From Fratercula arctica (lineage: Eukaryota > Chordata > Aves > Charadriiformes > Alcidae), in assembly GCA_947846985.1 (NCBI GenBank), contig CANTUZ010000007.1, forward strand, positions 35,840,355-35,904,354: a stretch of DNA of 64,000 bases. Direction: 5' to 3'. Positions 37,001-50,573 of the stretch are shown piece by piece. Made by a program: the position numbers and the translations under genes. The notes under the pieces were generated by a model. It saw only the letters and a program-made list of their open reading frames with translations. It did not search any database and was not told the origin of the DNA. Positions within the stretch are counted from its first letter, which is position 1. Every line of letters starts with the position of its first letter.

Positions 37001-40000
37001 TCATTTCAGTGAAGGATGTAAGGCTTGAATTGTATTATATTGTCTAGTAATTAATACTAAGAAGAGATCCTGCACAGTGTAACAATAGCTATAAAATTGC
37101 TTCCACTACATGGGACGTAGAGAGAATAAATGACATGATACAATCCTTATTTTTGCTTTTTTTACTTCTGCTCCGCTAAATCTTGTAACATCCTTCATGA
37201 ACTTACTTCCTTTCAAAATGACTTCTTGGCAGAGAATGGAACTAAATCTCTAAACGGGACATCACGTCATTTCAGAATGAGTCAAGGTCAGCCAGTACAT
37301 TTTTTTCAGCACAAAGCTCCAAGCTGCTCCCTGCCAGCCAGGGAGAAGCTACCTGCGCTGCTCAGTCTGCCAAGTGCCATCTCTGTGCAAACAGGGAAAA
37401 TAAACAGGAGCAAATGGGAGGATGCAGCACGGTACCAGAAATACCAAGTGACCTGGTGTTGCAGGGGGGATCAGGTCTAAAGACTAATTTCTTATGAGTT
37501 GCAGTGAGAGAATCTTAATAATATTGCGATGGCAAAGGAGCATTGCCCTGCCACAAATCTCCTGCGCTCTTTCAAATATCAGTTCCACAGTGACAATAAC
37601 CGCAGCGACTGGTTTGTGTCCTTTGACTAAGAGCCAGTTTATACAATTAATAACGCATCCCTGCCCAATCAACAGAACGATCTGTCCTTGCCCCTAGGTA
37701 CTAATCATGTGTCAAGACAATTAATTGCAGCGATGTACTATGTGAGGAAGGTTGCCCTTAATGTAAAATGTGGCAATTTTTCTGAAGGGCCCAAGGCAAC
37801 GATCATCTGAATATCCTCCCTTACAGTAACACTACCCTCTCTAAATGAGAGAGGAGAACTTAGTCAACACGAGACCAAAAAGCAAACCTCCCTCTGGGTT
37901 CAAGCCCACAAGATCCGGAGCACCCTGCAACCTCCCACTGAACAGGATTGCGCTCTTCAGCAAAGGTTACGATTTTCCACTTAGATTGGATCAAAAGTCT
38001 GGATGGCTAAATTTAAAAACTGATTACCGCAAAGAATTTTTTTTTTCTCCCACCAGCTTTGCTAGTTCACAAGAAGCATTTTCCTCACAGAAGCTTTGTC
38101 CTGTACCAGCGAAGGCTTGCCATTGATTTTCACAGAAATATGATCAGATCTTCCATTAGTCACCATCTTGCTGGGCGTGTAATTGGGTGCAGGTAAGGGG
38201 AGCTAGTGGGGAGCCTGAGGACATGGACTTTGGGCATAAAAATGAGTCAATATGTCAAGGTGTTCTTTTGTTTCACTTTGTCTTCTCTTCCTCTTATTTC
38301 TCAAAGTGAGAGGGGAAAATCAGGCCAGGTCTGCCCAAGGAGTGCAGAGCCACCTCCAGCAACCTCCTCCCCGCCTCAGCCTCCTGACATCTGCTTCTGG
38401 CACTGCTCTGTGCTGCACCCCGCGGCGGGGGGACACCCCTTCTCAGATGAGGGGGCCAAATCCTATGGTCACAATTAGACAAGGAGCATCCACAACCCCC
38501 TTGCCCCAACTGTAACCAGGGCTACCTGGTTGTTGGCAGGATCCCTCCTGGGTGGCAAGCGGCCCTGGCAGCAAGAACGATGACAAGGGGCTTGGTGACT
38601 GGGGAGCTGCTATCTCACTACTGCCTCACCTTTTATTTTGATTTTTCACTTTGACTCATTGCTCGCAGTCATCGTTGTCATCAATAATAAGAGGTGCTGG
38701 GGCACATTTTACAAATGTGTGTGTTTAATCATCTTGATATCTGAGATGAGCCTTGTAGATAAGAAGGGCTGTTATCTCCGTTTCACAGAGGCAAGAAGAG
38801 CCCTCCAGGGCTGCGCAGATTGACTGCAGCTGCACAGGGCTCCAGCAGCAATGTACAGACATCCCGTTATGCAAAACCAAGGGGCGAAAAGCCCTTCCAG
38901 TGCTGCAAGGGGTGGACTTAACCTCACATGTCACTCCAGGACCTGGTGAGTCCCACCAAGCCCTTCCACTACTGTAGACTCAAGATAACCTTTCCCTGCT
39001 ATGTCATACCTCTCCTAGGCTCATCCTCACCAGCAAAGGACACAGTCAGCCTTCCTGGATCCTTTGGTACATGCTATTGAGAGTCAGACCCTGCCTGGAA
39101 AGTGTTGCTCTCCTCCTCGTCCCGCTGTGAAAGGCCACCCTGTCCCCTAGTCATCGGTTTCTTTCACATACAACAGATTGTAGTCATAATGGGAGAGCCC
39201 AGGCAGAATTCCCCTGAGAGTCTGAAACGACATTTTTCAGGATCTGACAATAAAACAGCACTTGTGCTCTGCGTCTCATCCGTTCACCCTTTCAGTTAAG
39301 CTTTCATCCCATGCATTAGAGAAATGAGTCATCGTTACCATCTCTCATGCACTCACATTCTCAGTACCTTGCCTTAATCTTCAGTTTTTCACTATCACCT
39401 GAAATATATGCTCCTTAATCTCTAATATTACTTTATGGGGGAAAACCACTAAAAAATAAATCACGGTTATAATGAGAAGTTTCCAAAGACTCTAACCCTA
39501 AAATGCACTCCTGTAATAATACAGGGGAATCTCCACGCTCAGTATTAAAAGGATAATTTTTCAGTGCATCCCCAGTTTCACAGATACACACAGCTCTCCA
39601 TTTTCACCTGCAAATGACTCCATAGATTAACAGAGAGACAAAACTCAATCAAGCATGTCTGTCATTGCGATTATGGCCTGGCTGTAAAGCAATTTCACAG
39701 AATGGGAAAGGACCATGATATACCTATCACAGCTTAAAAGCCTTCCTCATTGCACCAGATTTACATAACTTTATTCAGTGCTGTAGATTAAAGGTTCAAA
39801 AAAATCGTACTTGCCCATAGGAATGGGAAACGAGCAAAGCATTGACGTTGGAGGTAGTTCATCATTTGAATTGGGTTTTGCACCTGCAGAATTCCCTTCT
39901 TTCTCTTTGGTAATACCTTGTGGCTTGCACAGATCCAATGACTGTAAGGGACTATTTGTGTACTTGTATCTTCTACCGAATAAAAAATAAAAATAAGTTG

Positions 40001-41729
40001 GAAAGGATGAATTAGAGACCCCAATATTTCAGTCTGACTCAGGCTCTTGAGTTCAGTGGGGAAAAATGTAGCCTTTACCTCTTCCTAGGAAAATACACCA
40101 AGACCCATGCACTTCTTTCTGCCTGAAGATCTTCCAGAGCGACTTTAGCACACCTTCAAAAATCCCCCATAATGGCAGTTTTAAAGTCATATCTATCAAT
40201 GCAGGTTGCCATGTCCAACCATTTTCAAATTCTGACATGCCCTGAAATCCTAAATCTGACTTAAAATTTTTTTCAAGCATTTTCTGACAGCTTAAGCTAG
40301 AAATTTCGACTTTTTAAATAAAAACTGAAATTCTTATTCTTCTGAGAACACTAAAAGATGTGAGAGTTGACGTCTCAGTCGTCCTGGCTCTGGCACGAGA
40401 GCTCATGCTTGTTTTACTAGAAAATTAGCAGGTGTGCAAAAGCTCCGGCAAGCGCTGCCGAGCCACTGCAGCTGCAGGAAGCAAAACTCTCCTTCAGCCA
40501 CAAGAACCTGCCCCGTCTCCTCGCTGCAGAGCTGCTGGGTTTGGGTGCTCCGGCCCAGGCAGAGCATGGGCGGGCGGTCCCATGCCATGCTCCTGAAAGA
40601 AAAAGAGACCTGGGGCACGAGTCACAGCAGGCGTCTCTCCACACTGGCAAACTGGATGTTTTCCTTCAAAAATGCCAAAATAGCCAGTCCTGATTTGTTC
40701 CAATCAATGCAACTGAAGGCAATGCAGAACTGACCACATTTTATAAGGAATGGCTTAATCATGCCATTTTCAGAGAGAAAGGCACAGTGCTTGGTGGTGT
40801 GCAGCTTGTTCCCGTGAAGGCAAGGGAAAAACCCACGGCCAGGGCTGCCTCTCCAGTGGAGCTGCTCAGAGGGGCTGCTCTTTGTTCCTTATTATGAAAA
40901 CTCATTTTTGCCCCTTTCAATACAAGATGGAAATCTGATGCCGTTTCATTTCGCCTTTTTCCAGGATCCTGATTCTGCAAGGCTAAAGCTGAGCACCCTT
41001 GAATGACTCTGATGCTGAAACATGTACATAAGTACTTTGCTGATCAGGCCCTCTTAAAGTATAAGGAGGAAGATATTCAACCTTTCTAATCCAGCAGCAC
41101 AGCGGGGAAACTGCTTGTCTCTGCGTGATTGTGTAATTGCTTTTCAAAGAGAGAAGTGAGTTTCTCTATCCACCTATCACCGATAAACCTCAGAAGTCAC
41201 TTTGGTCTCCTAGACTAACTTTCAAGATTATTTGTTATGGGTAAAAGGAAAGACACTTCTATTTCCATAGCTGACAAGCTTTGCTTCAGGGCATGCATTT
41301 GTTTTCCATGCTGTTGATCTCTTCCTCCCCGTATCAGGCTAATTCATCAGATTAATAAAGGACGATTTAGCTTCCTGCAGGGTGTTATTGATCTCTCAGG
41401 GAACGTGGCAGTTGTTTGCTATGCCACCTGAGCAAAGGGGATGATTTTTAAATATTTCTAATGCTTGAAGGCTGCAGCTGGTGCTCACCAAGCAATGCTG
41501 GAGGAGCAAAAGGTGGTGGCAAAGGGGAAATGCAGAATGTATTGCCTCCATCCCTCTGCTTTCCCCCGCCTCTGTACTCAGCAGTGTGTCCAGAGCACAC
41601 AAAGCCACGGCGAGCAAGTGGGAATGAGCAACTCGCTCCAATGCGGGGCTTTAGAGAGGCAAAGCTCATCTGGGCTGAGCTGTCACACGCTTAATCCACC
41701 AGCACCAGGGATTATTTGAAACATGCAGC
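28001..41729. other. Long intergenic stretch without recognised genes
   Basis: Mostly AT-rich to about 38 kb, with scattered GC-richer islands near 30.6-30.85, 34.5-35.2, 36.4-36.6, 38.3-38.6 and 40.4-40.9 kb. No ORF product resembles a known protein, and no RNA gene was recognised. It contains a small 19-bp tandem duplication (30713-30750) and simple A/T tracts. Confidence 0.6.
30713..30750. repeat. 19-bp tandem duplication
   Basis: The unit CCAGAGAGACCCCAGCCCT at 30713-30731 is repeated at 30732-30750 with a single change in the last base. Probably a recent slippage or duplication event. Confidence 0.9.
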
Positions 41730-41800
41730 ATAGTTCGTAGATTATAAGGTCAGAAAGGACCCCTGCAATCAGCTGTAACACACCCCAGCCGGGTTACCCC
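41730..41800 (-). mobile_element. CR1 3'-terminal scrap, antisense
   Basis: The plus strand reads CGTAGATTATAAGGTCAGAA and then AGGACCCCTGCAATCAGCTG, resembling the reverse complement of the extreme 3' end of archosaur/turtle CR1. It is only about 70 bp long, so the family call is moderate. Confidence 0.5.
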
Positions 41801-44800
41801 TCACCCTGAGTCCTCCGGCGGTGGATCACTCACTGGGGCACCCCTTTTCGCTCTGCATTTGCCCACCTTCTGCAACGGGATCGTCTTCTACCTCTGACAG
41901 CATTTACCAAAGCTGCGTTTCCGTACACCTCTTCAGAACTCCTCTGGAAGGCACCGGGCTTTCGGTACAAGGAGCCCCATCACAGTCAGGCAAGGGCCAG
42001 GATCTCAGCTGGGCCACTCAGCCAGCCCCATGATCAGCCAGCCCCGACGGCGACTGCACGGCTCCTTCCCTCTCTGCCAGGCAGAAACCACAATGCACGA
42101 TGCTCTCCCACCTCCTCTCCAGGCCTTCCGCAGCAGCAGCAGCTTGCTTAAGAGAGCCAAAGTGGACACGTTTCAGAAATATTCACATGTCATCCAACAC
42201 ACAAACAACAGCATCTTCTTCCCAGTGCTGCCATTACTCTCTTTATCCCACCAAAATTATTCCTATACCTTTAGGCTACAGTGCTGGATGAGGAGCTTTA
42301 ATTCACCATAATCTCTCAGTCATTCCCTGGCTCCCTGCTTGTCTGGGCAGAAATCCCTGCCCTGCAAACACAGCCTGGCTCCTGGCTTCCAGGATGCAGG
42401 GCTTGATGTTTGACCTTATTAAAAAACAAACACTGTTTATTTTTGCCGAGCTACAAAGCCCAAATGTGCAGCCTCGGTGACTTACTGCCTCCTTCACCTT
42501 TCTTCTGGGTTAATGTCACCTGTGAATGTTCCATTTTCTCACCAAAACCACTGACAGACGTGTTAAATTGTGAAGGAGCAAGACCTGAGCCCCACCAGAG
42601 CTGAGCGGACACAAGCTCGTTTGCTCCCCTATTTGGAGCTGTGGTGTGTGGCTTGTAAATCCCCTCGCTTGAAATCCACTCAGTATGAACTATATTAATT
42701 TTATACAATTCTAATTCCTTAATCAATAGCTTTGAAGAATCAAATATCTCTGTAAATTACAACAACATTATTACCTTTAGCAGTCTAATTTGCAATCTCA
42801 TTAAAAAGATATCAAGCTCTTTTCTGTAACCCTACAGTGATGGAATAACTCTCCATCCTTCATTAGTCATACCCTTGCACGCGCTGTTACATGTTTGTCT
42901 AGGACTGGTGTCAAGCCGGGCTGTCCTCAGCTGGTTTTCAAATCCTGGCGCAGCAGCAGCTTGCTTTCATTGCCGCCCAACCGTGACGACCCCAGTGCCA
43001 CTGAAAATCGGTACAACCAGTTCAGAGAGCTGCGAGGCCAGTACCAGTGACCAGTCCCCCAGGCGCGCTGGCGCAGAGCGTGCGTAGGGGTGGCCTGTGC
43101 TGTGCCGCAGGCACGGGGTCACCGTGGGACTCTCCATCCCACGGTATGACCGCAGCTGAAACTTGTTTTCCCCAAACACGATACATTTATTTAATGTTTC
43201 TGCGTGTACGGAGTGCCTTTTCTGCATTAGCAGTGGTTGTTCTGCAGAGTTTAGGTGGTACCTGACCAAATAAATGCCTTTTCTTCCCAATATATTCTGA
43301 AAATTACTGAGCTCTGCTTGTATCATTTTCCTTCCCATACAAAAGGAAAACTCATTTTCTTGACTACAGAAGAGTCTTGGAGCCAGAATTAGACAAGGAA
43401 GTGTTTCAAGAGAAGGGGTCAGGGACTGGTTTCTCCCAGCGGTGGGGGCTTTCCAGCAATCTGTGCAGTTAAGCCGGATAATTAAAGACTGGACCCACCT
43501 CGTGAAGCTGCCTGTGTCTGACCACTGCATCCCTGGTTTAAGCACATTTCTCATCGTTATCCCTTAACCCCGCGGTTTCCAGTCCCATTTAATAAGGCTA
43601 TGTTTATTTATCTGGCTTTTGGCATGACAGATAAAACAAATCTATGCCAAATTTCAGTCCATAAATCCCGGTAAATAGATTGGATGGGCCTGGATTATAA
43701 AGGAAAATAACTGCAGAGAACTTATTCTGGGGGGAAAAAAAGGGTCTTAAAGACTCCAAAGGGTGTTAAAACTGATTTGCTGACAGGGTAACATTGATGT
43801 CATCCTTCTGTAAGTGGGTTATGATTGTTCTCACAAATGCAAAATGATATGCAAATACATCCACCACGTCCTGCTGCTTCTATAGTTTTATCTGCCTTTT
43901 TCCTAATCTTTTTTCTCCCTTCTTCTGGAGTCTCCCAGAAGTTGATGAGGAGCATTTGTCCCGCGTACAAGGCCAGGGACAAAAAGATTGGAAACGGAAA
44001 ATATCCTGCATTGTACCTCTTCTGACAGGTACAAGTTTCCTGATGGTTTATGTCTGTATCATGAGACGTAGGCTTTCACTTCTGCCCTTGAAAAATAGAT
44101 CAAAGATCATTGCTAGTATACATTCTTGCTTGACAACTTTTCACTGGTTTTGGAAAATATGGAGAGTTTATAGTCAGCCAATGTCCCTCCTACAGTGACA
44201 TCTTTGCTGTCACGGGTGGTTTGGAGCAAGCAGGACTCACCAGGACTCACTTCCTCAAAGCCAGAGCAATTTGTAGCATGAAAACCAGCAATGCTCTCCT
44301 ACAGGATGGAAAATATGGGTGGTGGTGTTTTTTTTACTCTAGTCAGTGCCATATGTTATCTTTAGGGTCGTGCTCAAGCTGAACCTCAGATCAAAAATCA
44401 CAGGGTTTGTGTCTAGAGGCTGATGGGATGAATTTACACCTGGGGAGGCGCCAGAGGAGCCATGGTGAGGGGCCGGGAGCCCTGCACCCAGCTGCTCTCC
44501 CCACACGGGGGGATTTTCACCTGCTGTGGGTGGGTGGGTGGGAGGCGGGGGTCGGGGCTGGCCTGTGCCTCGGAGGGCGGCTGGGGCTCGGGCTGCCTCC
44601 AGGCAACATGCGAGCGGCTCTGTGGGAAGCGGCTGCTGCTTCTAATTAAGTAGTGCAGATCCTTTCCTGCTCATCAGCCTGACAGCGGTAAGCCCTTCTC
44701 CCGCCTCGGGTGCTGGAATTAATGCTGCTGCGAGACAACATAAATTGCCCCTTGAAAATGGCAGATCAGGTGTACACTTACTGCCATTAAAAGGCTTTAA

Positions 44801-47800
44801 ATTGGTTTAGAATTGAAAAAGGAAAAAAAAACCAAATCTACCATAAAAGACCCAGATATGGCTGTAAAGGGCTGAATGCAAATGACAGAGTGAAGCTGAA
44901 TTCAACATGAAGTTGCTGTAGGACTTTGCGATGCACAGCCACAACGCCAGCCCTTACCAAGGGATGCAGAGGCTGGCTCTTGCTTAGCAGCCAAATTTTA
45001 ATGCAGTGTCAAATTAAGAAACCCGACTTTGAAACACTGGATGTCTCTTGAACAACTTTGAGTCTGTTTTTGCAATGTAGGATCAAAGTCTTTGAAGCCT
45101 TAAGACAGGATCAAACTGCAGAAATTTTGGACACTCTCCACCCAGAAGGCTCTTAGTAATTATTAATGCATGAGTAACCTGTTACATGACAGCTAAGCAA
45201 ATATACTACATCTGTATTTATATATATATATTCAGTCTGTGAGCTACAATAACATTTAATAAAGGAGCGACCAACTTGTCTGAAGTTTCTGAAGTTCAAT
45301 CTACACTGAGAACATTTCCATTTCAAAACCACCGAACAGTCATTGGGTAAAAATCTATAAACAATTTTGACATACAAGTCAGAATGCAGATCGCCATTCT
45401 TCCAGGACAGCCTGAGCCCACCAGTCATGGTCATACCCTCCAACCCAGTGAACCTCCTCCTGCTGCTGACTGCGCTGGCTTAGGTGGCAGTAGGGCGAGT
45501 GCTCGTGCCCAGGGGAGCCCAGAGCATGAAAGCGAGGGACATCTCCAAAAAATGGGAGATATGAAAACTAATCCTCTTGGGAAGGAATAAATAATCAACT
45601 CTGGGTGTCTGACATCTGTTACAAACACTGACTCATTGTGCAAGGAGGTGATGGACCAGTCGCGTCTCCTTAGTCTTTCAAAGGAGGGCTGTATCCTTCA
45701 GTGTGTTTTTACCCAATCTGCCTGGGAGATCAAAGCTTTTTGACTATTTTGCACTTTGTGAACGCTTAGACATCTTCCAGCTGAAGAACAGACCAGCTCG
45801 CAGGGAACACAACCCAAATGACCATTGATTTGCATTCCTACCTACCTTTCCTGGAAGGGTGGGAAGAGAAGGCAGCACAGGGAACTTACAGCAGGCGAAT
45901 GATGGAAGTCTGGAACAAGGTGCTGAAGCCACCGACTATCTCTGCTGCCATGGAGAAACAGGAGAAAGTTCTCTCAGCCCCTCAGCGTTTCGGGTCAGTG
46001 CTGGGGATGTGGGGGCTGTGCTGCCAGCTTTCCTCACCTGCAGGCTGGCCAGGAACACCCCTCCTCCCACAGCGGGGCATTAGCACACACTTAATTCTGC
46101 AAAGCACATCAGAGGGAAGACAGGATTCCTGACAGAAGCCTTGGGGAGCCCTGCAGGAATAGCTGTACTTGACTACACAAAACAGTGAGCAAAAGAGAAT
46201 GACCAGGAAAACCATGAGGCATCAAGGGAGAGAAACAACAGCGCTACAGCCCCAGTTCAGCACCCATTAGCTGGACACTGGTGTGACAGGGACTGAACGA
46301 TTCTCGTATAATATTTTCTTCTGAAACATTAGCCGCAGACAAAGATCTTTCTCTGTATGAATTATGAAGTATTATTTCATGTTTAATTGCATTGATTTGC
46401 ATTGAAAGCTTTAAACATCAGCCTAATAATTATCTTAAACCAATTTGTCATCAGGAATACAATAAACCATTGTCTATGCCAGTGCTTACAAGGAGATGAC
46501 TCTCCTGCATCAGAGGAACTGGAAGAAAACAAAAAGAAACATTTAAAATGCCAGTGTGCTGCGTTTCAGGGAAAAAAAAATGTGAGAATGGTTGCCAGTA
46601 AAGATGATGATAGAAAAAAACTTGAGAGATAGCAATGGCGCTTATTTATGGAGAAGGGTCCCAACGGTTGTCAGGGGGTGGCACCCACCCCCCCACTGAG
46701 CTGCCCTCGCACTCGCCGTGGGGCTCTCCTGCAAGCCAACACAGAGGGACTTGTGTCCCAAATCTTCCTCTACGGAGCTGGAACCAGCCCTGAGTCCGGT
46801 GGGTGTGTGGCGGTGGCTTGTGTTGTTGCTGGTGGCATCAAGAACGGCCGCCTTCCTGCCTTGTCACTGCCCCTTCCATCACCCACCGACCACGACGACG
46901 TTTCTGCTTACAGAGAGAATGTCAGCAAATATTTTTAATAAGGAAACTTCACACCACTCCAACCCCTGCTCTTAGAAAATGTCCAACTATTTCAAACCAA
47001 CACCAAAAAAGCCTGGCTAGAGGCATGGAAAATTTTGGATAAAGCAATTATAACCTCAGCAAGCTACAGGACACCACGACAAGGAGACAGCAACGCGAGA
47101 CATGGTGCAGGGAGAGCTGTTGGCCCAGGGTCACCGAGGGTTCCCACCCAGCCCGGCTTTGCTGCAGGGGAACAGGCGGCGAGTCCCCACAGCCTGGAGA
47201 GGAGGTGAAAACGATGTGTGCTCCGAGCCCCCGAAATTCCTGCGGGAATGAGAAAGATGAAGCAAAGGAGAGCTATAACAGGATTTGAATATTTTAAACT
47301 GCTTTGACAGCCACGCGTTGTAGTGCATTTTATCTGTGGGAAATCTCGCGGCAATTGAGCGCTTATACAGCTCCCATCCCTGGGAGCAGACATTATGCAG
47401 TGCTTAGCTTGCAGCATCGCACCAAATTTTACTACCACTGCAAAACTTCTCCCCCGTCCCTGGTCCGCAATCAGTTTCAGCACAATGGTCTTTATTTTGC
47501 AGAGAGTGATCTTGAAACATGCACAGCGGTTTTTAGGGGCAGGATGAAAGCCTGATGTGACTCATGGTGGTGTTCTCAGGGGGTGTTTCCAGGGCTGTCC
47601 TCCCCACCAGGAAAAGGCACGTCACAGGGTGCCGGCTGGAGGGGCCGCCCGTGCCCTGCTGCCCCCGCAGCTGCCAGCTTCGCCCGCTGGAGGCACAGGG
47701 GTGCTCGGCCGGGGGATGGGGCACACGCCGAGGGTGCCAGTCCCTGCCCTGGGCACAGCCATCGCCACCCTGTGCTGCAGGTCTGAGCTCTCAGGTGGCA

Positions 47801-47821
47801 TTTCTTCCCCAGCTGGGAAGC
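41801..47821. other. GC-richer intergenic stretch
   Basis: No gene was recognised. The longest ORFs (for example 42967-43554 on the minus strand, 195 codons) show no domain I know and overlap ORFs on the other strand. It includes a short TA repeat near 45220 and the G-quadruplex motif at 44528-44542. Confidence 0.55.
44528..44542 (+). other. Canonical G-quadruplex motif
   Basis: GGGTGGGTGGGTGGG gives four G-triplets with single-base loops, the most stable class of predicted intramolecular quadruplex. Further G-runs follow to about 44556. Confidence 0.85.
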
Positions 47822-48351
47822 TGTCCGGGTTTCAGCTGGGATAGAGTTAATTTTCTTGCTAGTAGCTGCTGTGTTTTGGATTTAGTGTGAGAATAATGTT
47901 GATAACGTAATGTTTTAGTTGTTGCTAAGTAATATTACATTAGTCAAGGACTTTTTCAGCTTCCCATAGAAGCTGAGAGGGAGCACAGACAGGACAAGCT
48001 GGCCAAAGGAATATTCCATAAAATAGACGCCATGCTCAGTGTATGAATGGGGGTTGGCCAGGGGGGGCAGGAATCCACGACTGCTGCTCAGGAGGGGCCG
48101 GGCTACTGATCATGGGGTGGTGAGAGCAACTTGTGTTGTATTACTTTATTTTGTATATCCCTTTACCATTATTATTATTATTTTCCTCTTCCGTTACTGT
48201 TCTATTAAACTGCCTTTATCTCAGCCCAGGAGTTGTGTTTCCCCTGCTTTCCTTCCTCATCTCCCTACCCTAGCTGGGGCGGGGGGAAGCAGGCAGAGAG
48301 TGAGCAAGTGGCTGCATGGTCCTAGTTGCTGGCTGGAGTTAAATCACGACA
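47822..48351 (+). mobile_element. Solo LTR of an avian ERVL-class endogenous retrovirus, 530 bp
   Basis: The element begins TGTCCGGGTTTCAGCTGGGA and ends TTAAATCACGACA, giving the standard TG…CA termini. It is flanked on both sides by the same 5-bp sequence GAAGC (47817-47821 and 48352-48356), a target-site duplication of the length typical for this class. A poly(A) signal variant ATTAAA lies at 48204-48209, and an ATT microsatellite at about 48168-48180. There is no internal retroviral sequence, so it is a solo LTR formed by recombination between two LTRs. The 183-codon ORF starting inside it is not a retroviral gene. Confidence 0.92.
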
Positions 48352-50542
48352 GAAGCCCTTTTCATTGCACAAATCCACTGCTGCCTTGGGATTTTTATTT
48401 GATTTTCCTGAGCCGCACAGCAGCCCCACGCAGCCCAGCAAAGGCATTGCTCCCCCGCTCGTCAGGCTGGGGAACAGGGCTGCGCCGCAAGGCGACCGGG
48501 GTGGAAGCAGCAGCGCAGGAACATCTTCACTGGGCTGGGGCCTCCTGCCTTCACCACGACACTCATTTCAGCCTACGGCCCTTCAAATAAAGTACCATCA
48601 AATAATTTACAGTAGGTGTCAGCTGCAAGCTATAGCCAAAGAGAAGGTTTATTTAAGACACCATGTGGATTGTTATACAAGATCCTGATGGATTATTCCT
48701 ATCTGAGAATTTACAGATACTGCAGGAGCGTGGCCAACAATTTGGATTAGTTTAGATTAAACTCCGACTGGGTTGTTTTTTCTCCCTTAGGAAATCTCAG
48801 CCCTAGGTCTACGGATTTTTTTTAAAGGAAAGATACAGACAAAAACAACTTCTACGCTTTCCAGCAGGCACCTAAAGTGCTTTTTCCATCAATCACCTTC
48901 GATATACGGAGGCAGAAGTGTGAGTTACTTCATTAAGAGCACTCACACATAACTGGGTACATTTACATATTAATCAGACAGCTGAGCTGCTAATCTTTCT
49001 ATCTTATGTGCATCTGTAACCATTAGTCAGAGCCCGAGTGCTGTTAAATACTCCAGGTACCACCGAGTGCTCTAAAATCAAGACGAGTGCAGGTGACAGG
49101 GAAAGGCTCATATTTACAATGCTCCCGTAGAGCCGAGCACTGTTAGCTCTGCAGCGGTAATAGAAATACATATATCTAACACCAGGAGCTTTAATGCAGT
49201 GGGAACCTTAAGCGAGGCGAGGCACTCCCACCGCCTAAAGACCTTAGTGATGCCCGGGGAAAAGGCTGCTTCCAGTTCAGCCTTCTCCAGGCTCTTTGCT
49301 GGTGTCTGAGCGGCACGAGGCACCCTGGGCACCGGGCATCCTGGCCCGAGACCCTGGGAGGGTACTGTGCCCGGGGGGTCCCCATGAGCACTAACAGAGT
49401 GGCTGATGGGGATTTCAACCAAATTCATGCACACATGGACTTGCAACAATTTAAAAGTTGCCAGTTTAGGTGTGTGTTTCTGTGTCCCCCCCCTACCCTG
49501 TCTTTCTGAAATACTGTGCATAATGATGGGCGAGTGTCACTGCACACGCTGCTCGCCCCTTCCTCTTTTTCTTTCTTTTTGATTTTGGAAAAGAAAAGCT
49601 CCTCAACAAAAGAAACTCTCTGCAAGTAGTGTGCCAACTCTAATGAAACTAACATTTCTCTGGTCTGAAACTGGGAGCAGAGGGAGCCATTCACACCATC
49701 GCGCCAGGTTGGAGGGATGAGCAGCCCCAGCTGCTGCACAGCTCTGCCTTTCCCAGGGCCACACCAAATGCTGCACAAGCCCATGGGACAGGAGGAACCA
49801 GGGTGAACTTTTATTTATCCTATCAAAGGGAACAATGGAAGACAGAGAAGCAGCTGCCCCCCACCCCTGGTAGCCCACGGCCCAGCCCGGGGGGAGTGGG
49901 GCAGCCCCCTGCCAGCCCTGCCTTTGCCCCAAGGGCAGCAGCCCAACACCTCAGCCCAGTGCTTGGTGGGGTAGGAGAGCCCAGCCCCAGTTCTTCTCAC
50001 TGCCCGGAGTATTTCACAAAGCTGGTTTTCTGGACAAGATTTTGTTTCTGGGTAAATCATTGGCGGCAAAAGGGGTTGAAGCATTGAGGAGATGGGTGGA
50101 AATTATGCTCCAAAGTCAGTAATTACTGAGACAAACAACTCACATGGACCTCGACTGAGGGTGTGGTGGCTCTATAATGGAGTTGTTGCTTGCTCTGGTG
50201 CACCCATCTCAGCTTCGGTGCAGCAGTTGCTTGGTTTTTTGCTTTACCTCTTCGCTTGCCAGTCCAGGGTCAAATCCACGTCCTCAGCTGCCCGGCCCCC
50301 TCCCTCCACCACCTCGCACACAGCTCCCGACCTGGCTCACATGGCCCCAGGCTTTGAGCTGCTGAATTAAATCCTCTCCATCCTCCAAGAGCAGACGTCA
50401 GCACCAGGTTTGAACTTGGGGTGAGAGCACGTCACCTGTTCCTTAGCATGAGGCGCCTTCGCCCCGAGGCCAGGCCCATGGGTTACGCACCTATGGCTGC
50501 AGAGTAAAACAAAAGATACAAACATGTGATAATTGCCTTTGC

Positions 50543-50573
50543 AGAGGAAGTGATCTGTGGTATCACTTCCTCT
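50543..50573. promoter_or_regulatory. 12-bp perfect inverted repeat containing two PU.1-like ETS sites
   Basis: The left arm AGAGGAAGTGAT (50543-50554) and the right arm ATCACTTCCTCT (50562-50573) are exact reverse complements around a 7-base spacer. Each arm contains AGAGGAAGTG, very close to the optimal binding sequence of PU.1/SPI1, a haematopoietic ETS factor. Function is unproven, and the site is about 29 kb upstream of the SH2D1A start codon. Confidence 0.5.

Noticed and set aside
38740..38830. MIR-like SINE phrase (TTATCTCCGTTTCACAGAGG)
   Set aside because: The match is short and lacks the rest of the element. Not enough to call.
42967..43554. 195-codon minus-strand ORF
   Set aside because: No known motif, no plausible splice or promoter context, and opposite-strand ORFs overlap it.
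48039..48590. 183-codon ORF starting in the solo LTR
   Set aside because: Runs from LTR into flanking DNA with no retroviral domain; chance ORF.
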